The notes beneath the pieces are model-generated. The model worked only from the letters and a program-made list of their open reading frames with translations, had not been told where the DNA came from and searched no databases. A stretch of DNA of 64,000 bases, from positions 88,873 to 152,872 of the forward strand of contig NZ_JARZAJ010000020.1 of the NCBI RefSeq assembly GCF_029892105.1, given 5' to 3'. Of this stretch, positions 50,818 to 58,938 are shown in pieces. Source of the DNA: Kitasatospora sp. GP82 (GTDB lineage: Bacteria > Actinomycetota > Actinomycetes > Streptomycetales > Streptomycetaceae). Positions within the stretch are counted from its first letter, which is position 1; each line of letters begins with the position of its first letter. The translations under genes and the position numbers were made by a program.

Positions 50818-51558
50818 ATGACTGCGTCAGAGCCCACCATTCTCGCCACCTCTGGTGGTCACCGCGTTGGAGACCGCACCAGGGTGGCCTTCGATGCTCT
50901 CGTACACCACGCGGTCGATCTGTCAGGTGTCCATGGACGCCGTCCTCGGGTCATGTACGTCGGAACGGCGATCGGCGACGCCGAGCATTTCACTGCACGC
51001 ATGACCGAGGCCGCTCGAGTCGCCGGGTTCGACCTGACGCCACTTCAGCTCTTCCCCATGCCGAACGTCGAGGACGTCGAGGGCGCCGTCCTCGATCAGG
51101 ACGTCGTCTGGGTCATGGGCGGTTCGGTGGCGAACCTACTGGCAGTGTGGCGCGTCCACGGGCTCGACATGATCCTCCGACGCGCCTGGGAGGCCGGCGT
51201 CGTGCTCAGCGGTGTCAGCGCGGGATCGATCTGCTGGTTCCAGGGCGGCCCCACCGACTCCTTCGGACCTGAACTGCGGCCGCTCACCAACGCACTCGGC
51301 CTGCTGCCCTACGGCAACGCTGTCCACTACGACAGTGACAAGGGACGACGCCCGCTGATTCACAGGCTCGTCGCAGACGGCACCTTGCCCGTCTCGCATT
51401 GCACTGACGACGGGGTGGGCCTGGTCTACCGCGGAACCGAGCTGGTCGAAGCCGTCACAGAGGCGGCAGGAAAGGGCGCCTACGTCGTCGTGCGCGACGG
51501 TGAATCGGCCGTCGAGGAGCGCGTTGAACCCCGCTGGCTACCTTCACCGCGGCGCTAG
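50818..51558 (+). CDS. Peptidase E family (S51) serine peptidase-like protein
   Basis: The 246-residue protein has VMGGSVANLLAVWRVHGLD and nucleophile motif GVSAGSICWFQGG, in which the Ser of SAGS is the likely catalytic residue. It also has GNAVHYDSDKGRRP, whose His completes the family charge relay. Peptidase E hydrolyses Asp-X dipeptides; actinomycete relatives may act on other N-terminal Asp or cyanophycin-like substrates. It is cytosolic with no signal peptide. It appears monocistronic. The ATG at 50818 has only a modest GTAGGG upstream. Confidence 0.87.
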   Translation: MTASEPTILATSGGHRVGDRTRVAFDALVHHAVDLSGVHGRRPRVMYVGTAIGDAEHFTARMTEAARVAGFDLTPLQLFPMPNVEDVEGAVLDQDVVWVMGGSVANLLAVWRVHGLDMILRRAWEAGVVLSGVSAGSICWFQGGPTDSFGPELRPLTNALGLLPYGNAVHYDSDKGRRPLIHRLVADGTLPVSHCTDDGVGLVYRGTELVEAVTEAAGKGAYVVVRDGESAVEERVEPRWLPSPRR

Positions 51559-51670
51559 AGACACGGCCAGGGCCGCCTACAGCGGCGCCCGCGCTCCGCC
51601 GCCAGCTAGCCATGGCTTCAATGTCGACTATGACCAGTAGCGCCGGAATTGTCGACGACGGGGGTGCCGC

Positions 51671-52226
51671 TTAGCCCTTGATCAGCGGGTCGTAGGGCTC
51701 ATCCTCCGGCGTGAAGATCCAGGATGAAGTCCTTGCCTGCCTCGGTCGCGACCTCGCATAGGCGGGTCAGGACGTCGGCCTCGGTGGGAAGGTCAAGGCC
51801 GAGCGCGGCGGCCGCACGGTCCCGCCGAACTGCCAGGTCAGGTATGTCCTCCAGGTACTCGGCAGCCAGCTCACCGCTCTCCTCCGCAGTGAACGCTCGG
51901 CAGTCGCGCCACCAGGGCGCGACCAGGAGGAGTCGCAGGAGTTCTGGCAGGCCGATCGCGACCAGAGCCGCGCCGCCTTCGGAGTCCGCGTACAGGACCG
52001 GACGTTCCTCCCCACCAGCGCCGCAGAAGAAGTACGTGCCCCCGGCTCCATCACCCGCGAAGCCCTCCAGCGCCGCGCCCGACGCGAGGTGGACGTCCTC
52101 GCTAGGGTCTCCCCGGTCTAGGTCAAAGTCACCCGGCCAGGCCAGGAAATGGGCAGCATCGTCGTGTTCGTAGATGGCGGTGATCAGCGATTGCATGCGC
52201 CGCGCCTTAGCGACCGGGAACGACAC
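51671..52226 (-). CDS. SUKH/SMI1-like small protein with probable 3' frameshift
   Basis: From the GTG at 52226 the frame reads MSFPVAKARRMQSLITAIYE, ending at a TGA at 51699 (175 residues). It contains GGTYFFCGAGGEERPVLYAD and GLPELLRLLLVAPWWRDC, patterns of SMI1/KNR4 (SUKH) proteins, many of which are immunity proteins. Just before that stop another frame gives WIFTPEDEPYDPLIKG to a TAA at 51671-51673. This looks much more like a native C-terminus than DLHAGG, so a single-base indel near 51720-51730 is likely. It is a solitary gene. Confidence 0.6.
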
Positions 52227-52377
52227 TCACGCGCCACGGTTTTCGGAGATCGCGGACAGCGGTAGCCCCCTGGCGGTTGAGGCCTGCCAAGCTCGCACTG
52301 ATTACTCAGCTCGACGCCCCATCACGGCTCGGCCTGTGGACAAGTGACACTGACCGTGCGAGCTCACCAGCCCCACG

Positions 52378-52424
52378 TGTGGACGGTCACGTAATTCCCC
52401 AGGGCAAACGTCACGCAATTCCCC
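52378..52424. repeat. IS21-type terminal repeats, two copies with tip
   Basis: TGTGGACG tip at 52378-52385 is followed by TCACGTAATTCCCC at 52387 and TCACGCAATTCCCC at 52411, again 24 bp apart. Tip, orientation and spacing match the terminal repeats at 42673-42743. No istA or istB is adjacent. Confidence 0.75.
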
Positions 52425-52538
52425 AGGTGTCCGGTGGGAACGTTGGCCGATGGGTGCCCAGGTCGTCCCGGCGTACTCGGGATCGGAGCGGCTTCATGCC
52501 GTCCGGCATTGCCTGTTCGGCCGACCGACACCCCTAAG

Positions 52539-52593
52539 CGGATAGATCATCCGATTGTGTGCTACGGTCCCCGCCAAGCGGATGAACAATCCG
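52539..52593. promoter_or_regulatory. Two palindromic operators upstream of the SDR gene
   Basis: CGGAT-N5-ATCCG occurs at 52539-52553 and 52579-52593, 40 bp apart centre to centre, and the second ends 21 bp before the SDR start codon. The same palindrome precedes the adjacent TetR gene at 53543-53557. Three matched sites at the two promoters strongly suggest that the TetR protein binds them and represses both genes. Confidence 0.8.
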
Positions 52594-52614
52594 TATGACT
52601 GGGTGGAGGGGCAC

Positions 52615-53505
52615 ATGACGAAGACAGCTGTGGTCACGGCGGGGACGGCCGGCATCGGACTGGAGACGGCCCTGGGGCTGGCCGGCGCCGGGTTCTCAGT
52701 CACCGTGGTCGGACGCAACGCCGACCGGGGCGCCCAGGCCGTCGACCGAATCAACGCGACGAACCCGGCACACCCCGCACGGTTCCTGCCCGCCGATCTC
52801 GGCTCGCTCGACCAGGTGCGCGCGCTCGCCGACCGGATCGCCGCCGAGCGTGCCGCCTCTGGCGAACCGCTGACCGTGCTGGTCAACAACGTCGGGGCGA
52901 TGTTCCCGCAGCGACGGACCCTGGATGGGATCGAAGCGTCGTTCGTCGTCAACCACCTCTCGCCGTACCTGCTGACGGAACTGCTGCTGCCCACGCTGAC
53001 GGCCGGGGCGCCGAGCAGAATCGTGAACGTGACTTCGGGTGCGGTCGGGCTCGCGAAGCGGGCCTTCGACACCGTCGAGCCGCCCGGCGGCTACTACGGC
53101 TTCCACTGGTACGGCCGCGCCAAGCTCGCCAACCTCGCCTACACGCTCGACCTGGCCACCCGACTACAAGGCACGGCCGTCTCCGTCTTCGCGGCCGATC
53201 CCGGAGGCGCCGCGACCGACATGACCAACGGCACCCTGACCGACCCGAAGATCGTCTCACCAGCCCTGCGGCTGCTGTGGCCGCTGGTGCGCCGCAAGTT
53301 CGAACGCTCCACGTCGGGGCCGGCGTCCCTGGCTGCCCGACCCTCGATCGTCGCCGCCACCGACGACGCCCTTGCAGGCCGGACCGGCATCGTCATCGGA
53401 GCCCAGGCGCACCCGGTGCCGCCGTTCCGGACAGCGACCGACCCCCGCGTCGCTCAGGACGTGCGCCGGCTCAGCGAACGGCACGCACCTCTGACGACCA
53501 GCTGA
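52615..53505 (+). CDS. Short-chain dehydrogenase/reductase, retinol-dehydrogenase-like
   Basis: The 296-residue protein has GGTGGAGGGGCAC before the ATG at 52615, which decides the start over upstream in-frame ATGs. The NAD(P) site reads TAGTAGIGLETALGL (TGxxxGIG type with Ala for Gly), followed by VGRN. NNVGAMF, the catalytic region VNVTSGAVG and WYGRAKLAN (YxxxK) complete the active site. It reduces or oxidises an unknown carbonyl or alcohol with NADP(H). Two operators for the TetR-like regulator sit in its promoter, so it is probably induced by a substrate-like ligand. IS21-type repeats lie on both sides of the pair. Confidence 0.9.
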   Translation: MTKTAVVTAGTAGIGLETALGLAGAGFSVTVVGRNADRGAQAVDRINATNPAHPARFLPADLGSLDQVRALADRIAAERAASGEPLTVLVNNVGAMFPQRRTLDGIEASFVVNHLSPYLLTELLLPTLTAGAPSRIVNVTSGAVGLAKRAFDTVEPPGGYYGFHWYGRAKLANLAYTLDLATRLQGTAVSVFAADPGGAATDMTNGTLTDPKIVSPALRLLWPLVRRKFERSTSGPASLAARPSIVAATDDALAGRTGIVIGAQAHPVPPFRTATDPRVAQDVRRLSERHAPLTTS

Positions 53506-53542
53506 CCCGCCAGGCGGCGGGGGTACCGGCGGCGGCATCATC

Positions 53543-53557
53543 CGGATGGGTCATCCG
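53543..53557. promoter_or_regulatory. Palindromic operator at the TetR gene
   Basis: CGGAT-GGGTC-ATCCG is the third copy of the palindrome found twice upstream of the SDR gene. It ends 6 bp before the ATG at 53564 and 15 bp before the ATG at 53573, an autorepression position. Confidence 0.78.
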
Positions 53558-53572
53558 ATTAGCATGTCCCCC

Positions 53573-54151
53573 ATGACGACGCCCCTACGCAAGGACGCGG
53601 CCCGCAACTGGGACCGGATCGTCGCTGTCGCCCGTGCCCTGGTCGACCAGGACATACCCCTGCAGCTGAACGACGTCGCCAGCCGCGCCGGAGTCGGCGT
53701 CGGCACCGTCTACCGGCACTTCGCCACCCCCGAGGCGCTGCTGGAGACCGTCGCCACTTCCTGCCTGGAAGCCCTGGCCGCCCACGGCCAGCAGGCGCTG
53801 GCTGACACCGACCCCTGGCGCGCGCTCGAAGGCTTCCTGTTCCGCACCGTCGAAGCGCAGGTCACCGACGCGTCCCTGGCCCCGGTCGCCGCCGCAGCCA
53901 CCGACACCCTGCCGCGCACCACGGAACTCAAAAGGGCGCTTCAGTCGGTCGGCACAGCGCTCCTCGACCGGGCTCGCGACGCCGGAGCGGTCCGACGTGA
54001 CCTGGCCGCCGCCGACCTCGTCCCGCTCATGTGCGGCATCGCCTACGCCGTCAACGTCCACGGCGGCACACCCGCCGACCGGATCGACACCGCACACCGC
54101 TACCTGGCCACACTTCTCGAAGGTCTGCGTGCCACGCCACAGCACGCGTGA
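53573..54151 (+). CDS. TetR family transcriptional regulator
   Basis: The 192-residue protein begins MTTPLRKDAARNWDRIVAVA; ATGs at 53564 and 53546 are alternatives, the latter inside the operator. The HTH reads QLNDVASRAGVGVGTVYRHF, a classic TetR recognition region at residues ~35-54. The C-terminal ligand domain is helical. It follows the SDR gene on the same strand with 67 bp between, and identical palindromes precede both genes. It should repress both and be released by a small hydrophobic ligand. No clear ribosome site is seen, so it may be translated from a leaderless or short-leader transcript. Confidence 0.9.
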   Translation: MTTPLRKDAARNWDRIVAVARALVDQDIPLQLNDVASRAGVGVGTVYRHFATPEALLETVATSCLEALAAHGQQALADTDPWRALEGFLFRTVEAQVTDASLAPVAAAATDTLPRTTELKRALQSVGTALLDRARDAGAVRRDLAAADLVPLMCGIAYAVNVHGGTPADRIDTAHRYLATLLEGLRATPQHA

Positions 54152-54286
54152 GATCAGCACCCGCGCACCAACTGGGGTGATCCGGGCGGCCTCCGCCGGT
54201 GCCGGTGAGTCCGATCGCCTGCGGGAGATGGCTACTTGGCCCCCATGACCTGCATGACACACAGGGTCCGCAACCGCCGTCCCCCT

Positions 54287-54322
54287 GGGGAATCGTGATC
54301 ACGAGGGTGGGGAATTCCGTGA
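54287..54322. repeat. Inverted IS21-type repeat pair
   Basis: GGGGAATCGTGATC (54287) and GGGGAATTCCGTGA (54309) are degenerate copies, in reverse orientation, of the TCACGTAATTCCCC repeats at 52387 and 52411. With those they bracket the SDR-TetR pair as an inverted terminal arrangement. The TGTGGACG tip is not conserved on this side, and the repeat overlaps the end of a TnpC-like gene. Confidence 0.6.
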
Positions 54323-54571
54323 CGCGGCTGACCTGGGGCCGGTGGGGCCGTCGGGCGGTTGGGCGGCGCGGGCCAGGAAGGCGACGTGCAGGTCGCTGTG
54401 CCGGTAGATCAGGCTGCGGTGAACACCGGCCAGGCGCGCGACGGCGGACACGCTGATCGGCTGGCCGTCGCCGACCAGGTCGTCGAGGGCCTTGAGGACT
54501 CGGCGGCGCCGACGGGCGGAGTCGTCGGCGCGGGCCTGGGTGAGGGGGCTGGTCGGTGATGGCTGGCTCAT
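54299..54571 (-). pseudogene. DUF6262 (TnpC-like) gene, 3' truncated
   Basis: The 90-residue reading begins with polar residues, then RRRRRVLKALDDLVGDGQPI and SVSAVARLAGVHRSLIYRHS, the HTH of DUF6262 proteins. These accompany Tn554-type tyrosine recombinases as TnpC. After about residue 70 it loses the family pattern and ends in the IS21-type repeat, so the 3' end was replaced. The start overlaps the stop of the upstream recombinase gene as ATGA. Confidence 0.7.
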
Positions 54572-55188
54572 GCGTCTCGGTCGAGTCGAAGACTGGCGGC
54601 GGGCGGCCTGACTGTGGGCATCCCCAGCTGGACGGTGCGGCTCTTGCGCAGGGTCGCAGTGGCCTCCCGGATCTCCTCGCGGTCCTCCAGCGTCAGGCTG
54701 TCGAGGTCGGTCTCGACTCTGCGGATGAGGTGCCGTAGCCGGTTGATCTCCTCGTCGGACGGGGTGGCTTCGGTACGGGCCCAGTCGTCCAATTCGCTCG
54801 CAGCGGCCAGGCGTTCCCGGTTCCGCAGCAGGGTATCCAGGTAGACCCGCAGATCGGGCAGATAGGACGGGTCCGTGCGGAAACGATCGCAGCCCAGGCA
54901 GCGGAACCGGAACGGGCAGGCGTGCCCGCCGGCCTTGACGTTGCCGGGTTCGACGCAGATGCCGAACGGGACGGCGACCTGCCTGATGCGCATCCGGGCG
55001 TGCCCGTGGTCCAGCAGGGCCTTGGCCTGGGCCCAGAGCCGGTTGCCGTTGCGGTCGAACTGGTGGGTGACGAGGCGATCAACCGCCTGACGGGTGCGTT
55101 TCTCTGTCACGCGTAATGGTGGAGTCGGGTACTGGAACTGTCCGAATACCCGCAGCCCGGAGCCCATGTACTGCTCCGGGTCTGGCAT
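54568..55188 (-). pseudogene. Tn554-type tyrosine recombinase (TnpB-like), C-terminal remnant
   Basis: The reading contains EKRTRQAVDRLVTHQFDRNG, VPFGICVEPGNVKAGGHACP, FRFRCLGCDRFRTDPSYLPD and LRVYLDTLLRNRERLAA. This is the cysteine-bearing C-terminal domain of large tyrosine recombinases paired with DUF6262. The catalytic core (R...HxxR...Y) is missing from the 5' side, so about 200 residues remain of a protein normally three times longer. It is followed with ATGA overlap by the TnpC-like remnant. Confidence 0.75.
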
Positions 55189-55221
55189 CAGGCGCGATGT
55201 GCGAACCTGCGAGGGGATCGG

Positions 55222-55950
55222 TCAGACCTGTTCGAAGTGGAACGCCTTGATGAAGCAGTCCCGGGGCTGAGCGACAGCGAAAAGGATGCATTCCACGAGT
55301 GATTGGGCTGTGAGGGCGTCCTTGGCCCCCCGCGGTGTGCTCTCCCACTCCTCGGAGAGCGGGTTGGCATTGTCGAAATCGGGTGGATAGAGCGAGATCA
55401 CCCGCACTCCCTGCGGCCGCAGGCGCTTGGAGAGGACTTCGGCGAACCCCGCCTGGGCACTCTTGGCTGCGTAGAAGGCGTCGTGAGCGTGCGAGCGCTG
55501 GTGGCCGGCCGTCCCGCAGGCGGAGACCATGGTCACCACATCCGGCTTGTCGGAGTTGAACAGGAGAGGGAGGAAATTCTTCACGGTCAGGACGGTGCCG
55601 GTGGCGCCGGATGCGATGGTGTCGACGACATCGGCGTCGGAGGCCGACAGGAGGTCCGGCCCTTCGAGGTAGCGCGAGCCGTTGTTGATCAGTATGTCGA
55701 CCCGGTCAGTATGCAGGGCGACATCGGAGGCGAAGTCGCGGATCGAGGCGGGGTCCGTCAGATCGCAGGCGAATGCGTGGACCTGATGGTGCCCTCGGTC
55801 GCGAATCTCGTCGCGGACGCACTCGGCGGCGGTGAGGCTGCGTGCGGAGAGAAAGACCTCGGCGCCGAGGTCCGCGAGTTGGATGGCCAGCGTTCGCCCG
55901 AAGTCGCGGCCAGCGGCTGTGACGACGACTCGGTGGTTGTCGAATCTCAT
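55222..55950 (-). CDS. Short-chain dehydrogenase/reductase, atypical cofactor motif
   Basis: The 242-residue protein has CAGGAGCATCGAC before its ATG at 55950. The usual TGxxxGxG is replaced by TAAGRDFGRTLAIQ, while FACDLTDPASI, ILINNGSRY, MVSACGT and FYAAKSAQAGF (YxxxK) are retained. It is probably an NAD(P)-dependent oxidoreductase or a substrate-binding SDR with reduced cofactor selectivity. The C-terminus is close to normal length. It lies between recombinase relics on both sides, with no partner gene, and its stop is 34 bp from the TnpB remnant. Confidence 0.85.
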   Translation of the reverse strand: MRFDNHRVVVTAAGRDFGRTLAIQLADLGAEVFLSARSLTAAECVRDEIRDRGHHQVHAFACDLTDPASIRDFASDVALHTDRVDILINNGSRYLEGPDLLSASDADVVDTIASGATGTVLTVKNFLPLLFNSDKPDVVTMVSACGTAGHQRSHAHDAFYAAKSAQAGFAEVLSKRLRPQGVRVISLYPPDFDNANPLSEEWESTPRGAKDALTAQSLVECILFAVAQPRDCFIKAFHFEQV

Positions 55951-55959
55951 GTCGATGCT

Positions 55960-56127
55960 CCTGATTCGTGGACGTGGATCGGATCTTGCGGTGAAGTGCG
56001 GCGGCTGACGTCGGCGGCGTAGGCGGCCCAGTCTCCGGCGGATGCCTTCTGCCGCTGGACGGCGACTTGGATGTGGATGCCGAGCATCCGCGCGAGGATC
56101 GCGGCGGGAGCTCGGTGGTGTCAATCC
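55960..56127 (-). pseudogene. Third tyrosine recombinase C-terminal fragment
   Basis: The minus strand reads PAAILARMLGIHIQVAVQRQ and KASAGDWAAYAADVSRR. This matches the last ~40 residues of Streptomyces integrases, where LGIHIxVAVxWQ...GDWAAYAA is typical. The frame stops before the SDR start. Between 56128 and 56257 I see only short decayed pieces, including RRCPACHRNPNDL on the minus strand. Confidence 0.65.
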
Positions 56128-56257
56128 CCTGGGGCAGGACTCGGTCATGGTCCTTGACCAAGGCCGGTGAGGTCGTTCGGGTTGCGGTGGCAGGCTGGGC
56201 AACGCCGCAGGGCGGTGATCAGCGCGATCTGTAGGAAGGACACGACCTGATACAGAC

Positions 56258-57512
56258 TCAGGGCGTGTCCTGCTCTTTTGGGTTGAGGCGCTGTTCCAGG
56301 CAGAACAGGTGCGCGGCTGACACCAGGGTGACGTGATGGTGGAATCCGCGGTAGGTCCGGCCCTCGTAGTCTCCCAGGCCCAGGGCCTGCTCCATCTCGC
56401 GGTAGTCGGTCTCGAACTCCACCGGCGGCAGCCCTGCGGCCGCACTGTGCCGGCGGCGCGGGTTGTAGAAGCCGCTGATCCAGGTCGCGATCTTCAGCCG
56501 GGCCTCGGTGCGGGTAGCGAATTGGTGCCGGCGGATGTACTCGACCTTGATCAGCGAGTTGAAGCTCTCCGCGGCGGCGCTGTCCAGCGCCGACCCCACG
56601 CGCCCCATGGACTGCACCACGCCCAACCGGTCACACGGCTCGTTGTACGCCGCCGTCGTGTACTCCCCAGCGGTCCGGATGGAAGATCACGCCATCCACA
56701 GCGCCGCCGCGCGCGGCGGCCGCCATCCACAGCGACGCGGCAACCAGGGCCGCGTCATGGTGGGCACCCATCGCATAGCCGAGCAGGCGGCGCGAGAACA
56801 GATCAATGACCGAGGCCAAGTACAACTTGCCTTCCCCGGTGTCGATTTCGGTCATACCGCCGGCCCAGAGCACGTTCGGCGAGACGGCATCGAAGTGACG
56901 GTGCACGAAGTCGGAGGCCGCTTTGCGCTTGCCCTGCCGGGTCAGCGAGCGGCGCCGGCGCGGCGGTCTGCGGCCCTGAAGTCCGAGGTCGGCCATGATC
57001 GCGGCGACGGTGTTCACCGAGACCTTCCATCCCTCGGCCCACAGGTCGAGCGTGATCCTCGGCGAGCCGTAGGTGTCGCCCGACCGGCGGGAGAAGTACG
57101 TGATCCTCTCCTCAAGTCGCACACGCCTGACCTCGCGCATCGTCGGCTCGGCCGGTCTGCGACGCCACTTGTAAAACCACGGCTCGGAGACTCCGAGTGC
57201 GCGGCAGGAGACGGTGTGCGGGATGCCGTGCCCGGTCCTCTGGTCGCTGATCATCCCGGCGAGCGCTACCGGGTCCGCCACAGCTACTTCACCCAAAGGA
57301 CCATGCAGCGTTTGAGGACATCACGCTCCATCTCCAACTCCCGGACGCGTTTGGCCTGTTCGGCGGCCTGCCGCCGCAGCCGGGCCGGCTCGTCGCGCTC
57401 GGACTCGCCCAGCGTCCCGTCACCGCCGGCCTCCCGGCCTCCCGGTCTCGGCGACGATCCGCACAGCCCCCTCACGGAACTCCGCGTCGCACTTCCGCCT
57501 CTTGTCTGCCAT
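56258..57512 (-). mobile_element. Inactive IS3-family element (orfA and orfB broken)
   Basis: orfA begins at 57512 with MADKRRKCDAEFREGAVRIV but goes out of frame after RPGGRR through an internal deletion, resuming as ERDVLKRCMVLWVK. orfB (57296 down) has SDQRTGHGIPHTVSCRALGV and the integrase core GEGKLYLASVIDLFSRRLLG. A frameshift near 56661-56680 splits it, after which SMGRVGSALDSAAAESFNSL and YNPRRRHSAAAGLPPVEFE continue. The first catalytic Asp (WxxDxT) is Gly here, in LWAGGMTEI. Three independent lesions mean it cannot transpose by itself. Confidence 0.9.
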
Positions 57513-58209
57513 GACTCCCAACTTCCCCTTCAGTCACGGCCTCTACGCTACAAGGGGGAAGGTCACATGTTTGCGGCCAGCACTGTTGATCCGCGTCGCT
57601 CCGCGCGCGGTAGGCCGCGATCGGGCGCCGGTACCTGGCATACGCAATCTCGGGGAAGCCGATAATACTTGGAGTGCCTCATCGGGACAGGACCAACCTC
57701 ACAACTGGTCAGGGCATCGGACTGAACTACTGGCGACGGCGCCTGGGCTTGTCGAACACCCTGTCATCACCCCCTGCTCGCGGCACGCGGCTGCGAACGT
57801 CCTCTTCCGCCAGGCCCACCGACCAGTGTCGAGCCTGACGCGCGCCACCACCGCCCCGGTAGCCCAACTACCTTGCATGGCCCGCCCGATGGGCGGAGAT
57901 CAGGTCGCGATACCAGCCATACGACGCCTTCGGCGTGCGGCGCTGCGTCTCGAAGTCGACATACACCAGACCGAATTTTTGCTCGAATCCCTCAGTGCGT
58001 CGAACACCCTGTCACTGTACTCGGACGGCAGACTCAGCACGCTCCGCCTTCCGAACGATCTACCAGCCCCGGGCCTCGGAACACTACGGGAGCACGGTTC
58101 GTGCGGCCGACGGATATCGAACAGATATTGGTGGTGGAAGCGGTTTGGCCAGGTAGGCGGCGTGAGATACCGTCGAACGGTTATGTACCGTCTGGCGTAG
58201 GGGGGCGCC
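57513..58209. other. Mostly non-coding stretch between IS3 relic and toxin locus
   Basis: About 700 bp with mixed base composition and no supportable complete gene. It contains a glycosidase remnant at 57868-57990, listed separately. The last ~100 bp presumably include the promoter of the toxin operon. Confidence 0.5.
57868..57990 (-). pseudogene. GH1 beta-glucosidase 3' remnant
   Basis: The minus strand reads GFEQKFGLVYVDFETQRRTP, KASYGWYRDLISAHRAGHAR and stop. The pattern G(Y/F)xxxFGxVxVDxxTxxRTPKxSxxWY is the C-terminal signature of GH1 beta-glucosidases. Only about 40 of roughly 450 residues remain, and upstream sequence is unrelated. Confidence 0.8.
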
Positions 58210-58938
58210 TTGGCGATCGAGCTGCCTGACGAGGTGGTGTCGTTCCTGTCGTTCATCGGGATCAACTGGCCCACGGTGAATGAGGACAGGGTTCGCGAGT
58301 TCGCCTCGCACGTACGGGAGTTCGCCGACAACGTCGACGCGGTCCACCGCGACTCCACCGACACCGTCCAGCGACTGGGCGAGGACTACCAGGGCGCGTC
58401 GTACGAGGCCCTGGCCGCCAAGTGGGCGCAGATGTCGGACTCTCACATGAACGAGTTGGTCCAAGCCTGCCACGTCGTCGCCACTGCTCTCGACGCGGCG
58501 GCCGACGTCGTCGTGGCGATGAAGGTGGAGACGATCGCCGAGCTCGTGGTGATGGCCGCGGCGTTCGTGGCCGACCAGGCGGCAGCGGTGGCCACCCTCG
58601 GAGCCGCGGAGGCCGCGGTGGTGGCGATCGAGATGGCTGCGCGGAAGCTCGTCAACTACCTGGAACAGCAGTTGGAGCAGTACATCATCGGCCAGGTCGT
58701 CGAGGCGGCGATCGACCCGCTCGGGGAGGTGGTAAGCCGAGCCGTGAGCGGCCTGGTGTACGAGGCCGCCGAGGCGGCGCTCGGTGTGTCCGGGGGCGCC
58801 GATGGCTCCGGCGGCGGGTTCCGGATCGATCCGGGCGCGCTGGAGGCGCACGCGGAGATCATGCACCGGCAGGCCGAGACGGTCGCCGACCACGCCGAGA
58901 TGTTCCGGTCGAGGATTGCGGGGGTGAGCTTCGAGTGA
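58210..58938 (+). CDS. WXG100-like helical N-terminal protein of the toxin locus
   Basis: The 242-residue protein starts at a TTG at 58210 with AGGGGGGC upstream. Residues ~20-115 are helical and heptad-like: REFASHVREFADNVDAVHRD, GEDYQGASYEALAAKWAQ. This is the pattern of the long WXG100 proteins that precede polymorphic toxins and are exported by type VII (ESX) systems. A second helical half, rich in Ala, Val and Glu, ends GALEAHAEIMHRQAETVADH. Its stop overlaps the GTG start of the RHS gene (GTGA), so the two are translationally coupled. It is likely a targeting partner or chaperone for the RHS protein. Confidence 0.85.
   Translation: MAIELPDEVVSFLSFIGINWPTVNEDRVREFASHVREFADNVDAVHRDSTDTVQRLGEDYQGASYEALAAKWAQMSDSHMNELVQACHVVATALDAAADVVVAMKVETIAELVVMAAAFVADQAAAVATLGAAEAAVVAIEMAARKLVNYLEQQLEQYIIGQVVEAAIDPLGEVVSRAVSGLVYEAAEAALGVSGGADGSGGGFRIDPGALEAHAEIMHRQAETVADHAEMFRSRIAGVSFE

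Noticed and set aside
52615..54151. Reading the SDR/TetR pair as part of a Tn554-type transposon with the adjacent tnpB/tnpC remnants
   Set aside because: The pair lies outside the TnpC end, on the other strand, and is bracketed by IS21-type repeats, so it is more simply a separate insertion.
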